From positions 1 through 17,851 of the forward strand of contig CAADWU010000150.1 in assembly GCA_900752845.1 (NCBI GenBank): DNA of 17,851 bases. The letters are read 5' to 3'. The stretch's first letter is position 1; each line of letters begins with the position of its first letter. The translations under genes and the position numbers were made by a program. The notes under the pieces were generated by a model. The model was not told the origin of the DNA and searched no databases. It saw only the letters and a list, made by a program, of their open reading frames with translations. Shown here piece by piece: positions 13,585 through 17,851 of the stretch. The stretch comes from Candidatus Gastranaerophilales bacterium (GTDB taxonomy: Bacteria; Cyanobacteriota; Vampirovibrionia; Gastranaerophilales; Gastranaerophilaceae).

Positions 13585-14142
13585 ATGCCGTTTGAATTTG
13601 AAAGACAAAAGATTAAAGATGTAATTCTTGTTAAGCCCAAAGTCTTTGGCGACAGTCGGGGATTTTTTATGGAAAGTTATAAAAAATCTGAGTTTTTTGC
13701 AAATGGAATTGATGTTGAATTTAATCAGGATAATCACTCCAAATCTACCGCAAAAGTATTGAGAGGTTTGCATTATCAGGCAAAGCCTTATGGTCAGGCA
13801 AAACTTGTAAGATGTTCTTGCGGAAGAATATTTGATGTTGCAGTTGATATTAGACCGAACTCTGAAACTTTCGGACAATATGTTAAAGTTGAGCTTTCCG
13901 AAGATAACAAACATATGCTTTTTATTCCGGAAGGTTTTGCTCATGGTTTTGTTGTACTGTCTGATGAAGCAGAACTTCTGTATAAAGCAAGCGGTGAATA
14001 TTCACAAGCCCATGACAGAGGTGTTTTGTGGTGCGACAAGGATATAAATATTGACTGGGAAATTGATTTTGAACCTGTTTTGTCTGATAAAGACAAGGTT
14101 CAGCCAAAGTTGTGTGATATTAATAAAGAGGAATTGAGATGA
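13585..14142 (+). CDS. rfbC: dTDP-4-dehydrorhamnose 3,5-epimerase
   Basis: RmlC-type cupin (185 residues, normal length) that epimerises dTDP-4-keto-6-deoxyglucose at C3 and C5, the third step to dTDP-L-rhamnose. Seen: FGDSRGFF near the start, RGLHYQ with the catalytic base His63, FDVAVDIRP, IPEGFAHGF, the catalytic Tyr133 in LLYK, and DRGVLWCD. His63 and Tyr133 fall at the numbering usual for the family. It is first in the operon, with a promoter just upstream; its stop overlaps the rfbB start by four bases (ATGA). The pattern favours the rhamnose 3,5-epimerase over related epimerases, supported by rfbB, rfbD and rfbA next to it. Confidence 0.95.
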   Translation: MPFEFERQKIKDVILVKPKVFGDSRGFFMESYKKSEFFANGIDVEFNQDNHSKSTAKVLRGLHYQAKPYGQAKLVRCSCGRIFDVAVDIRPNSETFGQYVKVELSEDNKHMLFIPEGFAHGFVVLSDEAELLYKASGEYSQAHDRGVLWCDKDINIDWEIDFEPVLSDKDKVQPKLCDINKEELR

Positions 14143-15116
14143 GATTACTTGTAACCGGCGGAGCAGGATTTATCGGTAGCTGTTTTGTAAGACATATTTT
14201 AAATAAATATCCTGATTATAAAGTTGTTAATTTGGATGCTTTAACTTATGCAGGGAATATTGAAAACCTTGATGATGTGAAAGATAATCCTAATTATACA
14301 TTTGTACATGGTGATATCTGCGATAAAAAGCTTGTGCCTGAACTTGTCGAACAAGTTGATGCTGTGGTAAACTTTGCAGCTGAATCCCATGTTGACCGTT
14401 CTATTACAGGTCCTGAAATATTTATTGAAACAAATGTTAAAGGTACTTTGAACCTGCTTCAGGCAGCAAGACAATTTAAAACACAAAGATATTTGCAGGT
14501 TTCTACCGATGAAGTTTACGGAAGTTTAGGCAAGACGGGATATTTCCACGAAACAACGCCGATTGCTCCGAACAGTCCTTACTCTGCTTCAAAAGCAAGT
14601 GCTGATATGCTTGTAAGAGCTTATCATGAAACCTATGGAATGCCTGTTTTAACAACCAGATGTTCTAATAATTACGGTCCGTATCAGTATCCCGAAAAAC
14701 TTATTCCTTTCTTTATTTCTCAGCTTTTGAAAGGCGAAAAAGTACCTGTTTATGGCGACGGGTTGAATGTTCGTGACTGGTTATACGTATATGACCATTG
14801 TGCTGCAATCGATACTGTCCTGCATAAAGGCAGGGAAGGTGAAGTTTATAATATCGGCGGTCATAATGAAAAAACTAATATGGAAATAACTCATCTTATT
14901 CTTGATGCTATGGGTAAAGATGAAAGCTCAATAAAATATGTTGACGACAGACTGGGACACGACAAACGTTACGCAATATGTAATGACAAAATTCAATCCG
15001 AACTTGGCTGGAAACCGTCATTAACCTTTGAAGAAGGTATAAAATTAACTATAGACTGGTATTTAAATAATCAGGAATGGATTAAACATATTGAGGCTAA
15101 AAAGTGTTCTATCTGA
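14139..15116 (+). CDS. rfbB: dTDP-glucose 4,6-dehydratase
   Basis: RmlB, an extended short-chain dehydrogenase (325 residues) that converts dTDP-glucose to dTDP-4-keto-6-deoxyglucose with bound NAD. Seen: the nucleotide-binding GGAGFIG at 7-13, AAESHVDRS (80-88), the STDEVYG motif with Thr123, Asp124 and Glu125 that sets dehydratase chemistry, and Tyr148-x-x-x-Lys152 (YSASK). It also has RCSNNYGPYQYPEKLIP and GLNVRDWLYVYDH, both characteristic of RmlB. Slightly shorter than many homologs (about 330-360). It is translationally coupled to rfbC; its 3' end overlaps the glycosyltransferase gene by 13 bases. Confidence 0.96.
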   Translation: MRLLVTGGAGFIGSCFVRHILNKYPDYKVVNLDALTYAGNIENLDDVKDNPNYTFVHGDICDKKLVPELVEQVDAVVNFAAESHVDRSITGPEIFIETNVKGTLNLLQAARQFKTQRYLQVSTDEVYGSLGKTGYFHETTPIAPNSPYSASKASADMLVRAYHETYGMPVLTTRCSNNYGPYQYPEKLIPFFISQLLKGEKVPVYGDGLNVRDWLYVYDHCAAIDTVLHKGREGEVYNIGGHNEKTNMEITHLILDAMGKDESSIKYVDDRLGHDKRYAICNDKIQSELGWKPSLTFEEGIKLTIDWYLNNQEWIKHIEAKKCSI

Positions 15117-16084
15117 ATAAATTGCGCAACAAAATTTATAAGCTGAGATACCAAAACTATATAGGCGGTGAAGGTATTGAGAAACAGTTAAATATTTTTG
15201 GTTTTAAGTTTGATTATGTTGTGCTGCCTAAATGTGAAAAAGTCTGCGAAACATTTTATAAAAACAATAAAGTTTATCTTTCAATAACAGCTGTTTTGTT
15301 TAATGAAGCATCATATGTTAAAGAATGGATTGAATACCACAAATTAGCAGGTGTTGAAAGGTTTTATATTTATGACAACGGCTCGACAGATAACGTGCAA
15401 GAAATTCTAAAACCTTATATTGACGAAGGAACAGTATTTTACCATTATGTACCGGGTATTGCTATGCAAAACAAGATTTATCGTGATGCTATATGCAAAT
15501 ATAAAAAACAGACACGATGGATGGCAATTATTGATTTAGATGAATTTATCGTACCTGTAGAAAAGAAAACAATTCCTGAGTTTCTAAAAGATTATGAAAA
15601 ATATCCTGCTGTAGTAATAAACTGGCAGGTTTTTGATTCCAACGGATTTGTTGAACCGCCGACATCGGGGGGGGGGCTTGTTTGTGCTAATTACATAAGA
15701 ACGTATGATGATGATAACAGTCCGATAAATCTGCACGTCAAATCTGTTGTCAACCCTCAAAAAGTAGTGTCGGTTAATAATCCTCATTTCTGTTATTATA
15801 AACATCAGGCTTGTGCGGTGGATGAAAATTTTAAGAAAGCTGAGGGACCGTTTACAAAAACTCATTCATCGTCTAAAATAAAAATTAACCACTATTACTG
15901 CAAGTCAAAAGCAGAATATTTGTTAAAACTTGATAAGTGGTGTGCTGATATAAAGAAAAAAAGAATATTTGACGAGCGTACAATAAATATTTCCGAGTGG
16001 AAGTATGATTATGAAATTCAGAAATTTGTACCTGAATTAGAAAAGAGAATGTTTGAAAAAACAGAAAAGGAAATGAATAAATGA
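15104..16084 (+). CDS. GT92/GT2-like glycosyltransferase with a G10 tract
   Basis: 326-residue glycosyltransferase resembling the GT92 (DUF23)/Glyco_tranf_2_4 group. Seen: the entry block SITAVLFNEASYVKEWIEYH (60-79), GVERFYIYDNGSTD (83-96), the metal-binding DLDEF with Asp144 and Asp146, INWQVFDSNG (172-181), and a C-terminal INHYYCKS (261-268). No membrane segment is seen. It probably adds a sugar, perhaps rhamnose, to a surface glycan in the cytoplasm; donor and acceptor are unknown. The start is GTG at 15104, backed by GAGG seven bases upstream, and it overlaps rfbB by 13 bases. The stop overlaps the rfbD start (ATGA). Codons 188-191 contain ten successive G bases (15667-15676), and +1 or -1 slippage truncates the protein within 11 codons. 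Confidence 0.88.
   Translation: MFYLNKLRNKIYKLRYQNYIGGEGIEKQLNIFGFKFDYVVLPKCEKVCETFYKNNKVYLSITAVLFNEASYVKEWIEYHKLAGVERFYIYDNGSTDNVQEILKPYIDEGTVFYHYVPGIAMQNKIYRDAICKYKKQTRWMAIIDLDEFIVPVEKKTIPEFLKDYEKYPAVVINWQVFDSNGFVEPPTSGGGLVCANYIRTYDDDNSPINLHVKSVVNPQKVVSVNNPHFCYYKHQACAVDENFKKAEGPFTKTHSSSKIKINHYYCKSKAEYLLKLDKWCADIKKKRIFDERTINISEWKYDYEIQKFVPELEKRMFEKTEKEMNK
15667..15676 (+). repeat. Homopolymeric G10 tract in the glycosyltransferase frame
   Basis: Ten consecutive G residues encode the end of Ser188 and Gly189-Gly191 in an AT-rich genome; the other G runs I noticed are no longer than about five. With nine G the frame meets TAA after six more codons (ending CTA ATT ACA TAA). With eleven G it meets TAA after TGC. 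Ten G is the 'on' state. Confidence 0.9.
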
Positions 16085-16899
16085 AAGTACTTGTAACAGG
16101 GGCAAACGGAATGTTAGGACAGGATCTGTGTCCTATATTGGAAGATGTCGGAGCATTTGTAATAGAAACCGATGCTGATACGTTAGATATTACTAATGCA
16201 AAGATGGTTGAAAATGTTTTAACCGATATTCATCCTGATATGGTTGTACACTGTGCTGCTTACACAAATGTAGACAAGGCGGAAGAAGATTTAAAAACAG
16301 CTGAATTAATAAACGTTACCGGTACTGAAAACATTGCAGAATCTTGTGCTAAACTTGGGATTACCCTTGTTTACATTTCAACTGATTATGTTTTTGACGG
16401 TACAAAAACAGAGCCTTACACTCCGGAAGACAGAGCTAACCCTATTAACAATTACGGTATGACAAAATACGAGGGAGAAGAAGTTGTAAGAAGTCTTTGT
16501 GAAAAATATTACATTGCTCGTACAAGTTGGCTTTATGGTCACCATGGAAAGAATTTTGTTGAAACAATGATTGGTCTTGCAGACAGAAAAGAAATTAAGG
16601 TAGTTGATGATCAAATAGGATGCCCGACATGGACTGTTGAGCTTGCTAACGGTATAATCAAACTTTTGTCAAAACCCTACGGAACTTATCATGTGTGCGG
16701 TTCGGGTCATGCAACATGGTATGAATTTGCAAAAGAAATCTTTGCACAATCAGGTTTAAATGTTAATTTGAAACCTTGTTCTACGGATGAATTTCCTCGT
16801 CCTGCCAAGCGTCCTAAATACAGTATAATGGCAAATGACGGTATTTGCAGAAACTGGCAGGCAGCATTAAAAGATTATATGGAACTTAGAGAGGTGTAA
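16081..16899 (+). CDS. rfbD: dTDP-4-dehydrorhamnose reductase
   Basis: RmlD (272 residues), which reduces dTDP-4-keto-L-rhamnose to dTDP-L-rhamnose with NAD(P)H, the last step of the pathway. Seen: GANGMLG at 7-13 for the dinucleotide, DITNAKMVENVL, CAAYTNVDKAE (58-68), STDYVFDG at 100-107, and Tyr125-x-x-x-Lys129 in NNYGMTK. Also present are RTSWLYG, the C-terminal GTYHVCGSGHATWYEFA and the substrate-side RPAKRPKYS. Normal length for the family. It follows the glycosyltransferase with a 4-base overlap and precedes rfbA by 3 bases, so it is read in the same transcript. Confidence 0.95.
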   Translation: MKVLVTGANGMLGQDLCPILEDVGAFVIETDADTLDITNAKMVENVLTDIHPDMVVHCAAYTNVDKAEEDLKTAELINVTGTENIAESCAKLGITLVYISTDYVFDGTKTEPYTPEDRANPINNYGMTKYEGEEVVRSLCEKYYIARTSWLYGHHGKNFVETMIGLADRKEIKVVDDQIGCPTWTVELANGIIKLLSKPYGTYHVCGSGHATWYEFAKEIFAQSGLNVNLKPCSTDEFPRPAKRPKYSIMANDGICRNWQAALKDYMELREV

Positions 16900-16902
16900 G
16901 AT

Positions 16903-17784
16903 ATGAAAGGTATTGTATTAGCAGGCGGAGCTGGGTTAAGGTTACATCCGAGTACAATTGTTGTTTCTAAACAGCTTTTACCGATTTATGATAAACCTAT
17001 GATTTATCATCCGATTTCTGTTCTTATGCTTGCAGGGATTAGAGATATACTTATTATTTCTACGCCTGTTGATTTGCACCATTTTGAAAGACTACTCGGT
17101 GACGGAAGCAGGTTCGGGGTGAAATTTTCATATAAAGAACAGCCAAGCCCTGACGGTCTTGCTCAGGCATTTATTCTCGGAGAAGAATTTATAGGGGATG
17201 ACGATGTTGCACTTGTTCTGGGGGATAATATTTTTTACGGAGACGGTTTTTCAGGAACTTTAAAGAATGTTGTAAGCAAAATCAGTAAAGACGGCGGTTC
17301 TATGGTTTTCGGTTATCTTGTAAAAGATCCGCAAAGGTTTGGTGTTGTTGAATTTGATGAAAACGGCAAAGCTGTTTCAATTGAAGAAAAACCTGAAAAC
17401 CCGAAATCAAATTATGCTGTTACAGGTCTTTATTTTTACGATAATAAAGTCATTGAATATGCAAAAAACTTAAAACCTTCTTCAAGGGGTGAATTGGAAA
17501 TTACAGATTTGAATAATATTTACCTGCAAAAAGGTGAATTAAACGTTGAACTTTTGGGTCGTGGATTTGCGTGGCTTGATACGGGAACTCATCATTCACT
17601 TTTACAGGCAAGTCAGTATGTTCAGACAATTGAGGAAAATCAGGGGATTAAAATTGCATGTCTGGAAGAAGTTGCATACAGAATGGGGTATGTTACAAAA
17701 GAAGATTTAGCAAAATATATTGCAAATTATAAAAATAATGATTATTATAATTACGTAAAAAATGTAATTGAAAGGAGCAATTAA
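16903..17784 (+). CDS. rfbA: Glucose-1-phosphate thymidylyltransferase
   Basis: RmlA (293 residues), the first enzyme of the dTDP-rhamnose pathway: glucose-1-phosphate + dTTP to dTDP-glucose + diphosphate. Seen: the nucleotide signature GGAGLRLHPST (8-18) with catalytic Arg13, SKQLLPIYDKPMIYHP with Lys23, QPSPDGLAQAF, LGDNIFYG with metal ligand Asp108, EEKPENPKSNYAVTGLYFYD, and GRGFAWLDTGTH. One change is that the usual Thr of GGxGTRL is Leu12 here. The enzyme is normally inhibited allosterically by dTDP-rhamnose. GAGGTG lies before the ATG. It is last of the four rml genes, in the order C-B-(GT)-D-A, and its stop overlaps the next start by one base (TAATG). Confidence 0.96.
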   Translation: MKGIVLAGGAGLRLHPSTIVVSKQLLPIYDKPMIYHPISVLMLAGIRDILIISTPVDLHHFERLLGDGSRFGVKFSYKEQPSPDGLAQAFILGEEFIGDDDVALVLGDNIFYGDGFSGTLKNVVSKISKDGGSMVFGYLVKDPQRFGVVEFDENGKAVSIEEKPENPKSNYAVTGLYFYDNKVIEYAKNLKPSSRGELEITDLNNIYLQKGELNVELLGRGFAWLDTGTHHSLLQASQYVQTIEENQGIKIACLEEVAYRMGYVTKEDLAKYIANYKNNDYYNYVKNVIERSN

Positions 17785-17851
17785 TGAAAAAGTTTAGTAA
17801 ACAAGCTGCCTGGTCAATTGGTAAGGTTCTAACAGAGCCCCAATGTGGCTA
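17784..17851 (+). CDS. Start of an unknown gene, cut by the window edge
   Basis: Only about 22 codons are visible (MKKFSKQAAWSIGKVLTEPQ...). AAAGGAG lies 8 bases before the ATG, and the ATG shares its A with the rfbA stop, so it belongs to the same operon. The first part is basic and mildly amphipathic, without a clear signal peptide. A glycan assembly or transfer role would fit the context, but the visible part does not identify it. Confidence 0.6.
   Translation, partial: MKKFSKQAAWSIGKVLTEPQCG

Noticed and set aside
13534..13944. A 136-codon leftward frame opposite rfbC
   Set aside because: It has low-complexity composition, overlaps a clear rml gene and its promoter, and has no ribosome-binding site.

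Overview
The window is AT-rich (about one third G+C by eye) and reads as ordinary chromosome: 14 complete protein genes, one gene cut by the right edge, and no tRNA, rRNA, CRISPR array or insertion sequence that I can see. Low G+C, abundant TPR proteins, a dTDP-rhamnose operon, a GyrA with an altered GyrA box, and lineage-type unknown proteins beginning MSI(N/D)KI together suggest a gut-type non-photosynthetic relative of cyanobacteria (Vampirovibrionia/'Melainabacteria', Gastranaerophilales-like). That placement is inference from recognition, not from a search. No gene-free stretch exceeds about 260 bases.

Left part (1-4890). A leftward gene for a virion-like or otherwise unknown 232-residue protein ends at a strong hairpin. 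It diverges from a rightward series: a 585-residue all-TPR protein, then two related membrane-anchored proteins sharing an N-terminal block (MSI(N/D)KI, then a KYMIG transmembrane segment, then QKLL) followed by YD-like beta repeats. The last of these converges on, and overlaps by 8 bases, a leftward nucleotidyltransferase gene.

Middle (4883-10278). The nucleotidyltransferase and a 53-residue small protein run leftwards, separated by a hairpin terminator. Rightwards come a pterin-binding methyltransferase of the AcsE/MtgA/MetH-MeTr type, a secreted 677-residue TPR protein that appears to start at an ATT codon, a lipoprotein coupled to it by ATGA, and a small EF-hand-like protein preceded by a four-copy TAGGA repeat. 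A bidirectional terminator at 10249-10277 separates this from gyrA.

Right part (10279-17851). gyrA and an exported 175-residue protein run leftwards. A promoter at 13531-13559 then drives a tightly packed operon, rfbC-rfbB-(GT92-like glycosyltransferase)-rfbD-rfbA-(unknown, cut). It makes dTDP-L-rhamnose from glucose-1-phosphate for a surface glycan. The embedded glycosyltransferase carries an uninterrupted run of ten G inside its reading frame; gain or loss of one G truncates it within 11 codons, so it is a strong candidate phase-variable switch.

Two translation-start oddities recur. Three genes have no Shine-Dalgarno sequence but a -10 hexamer exactly six bases before ATG (leaderless-type starts), and one gene has a good Shine-Dalgarno sequence in front of ATT. 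One further gene has its Shine-Dalgarno sequence buried in a GAGA-loop hairpin.
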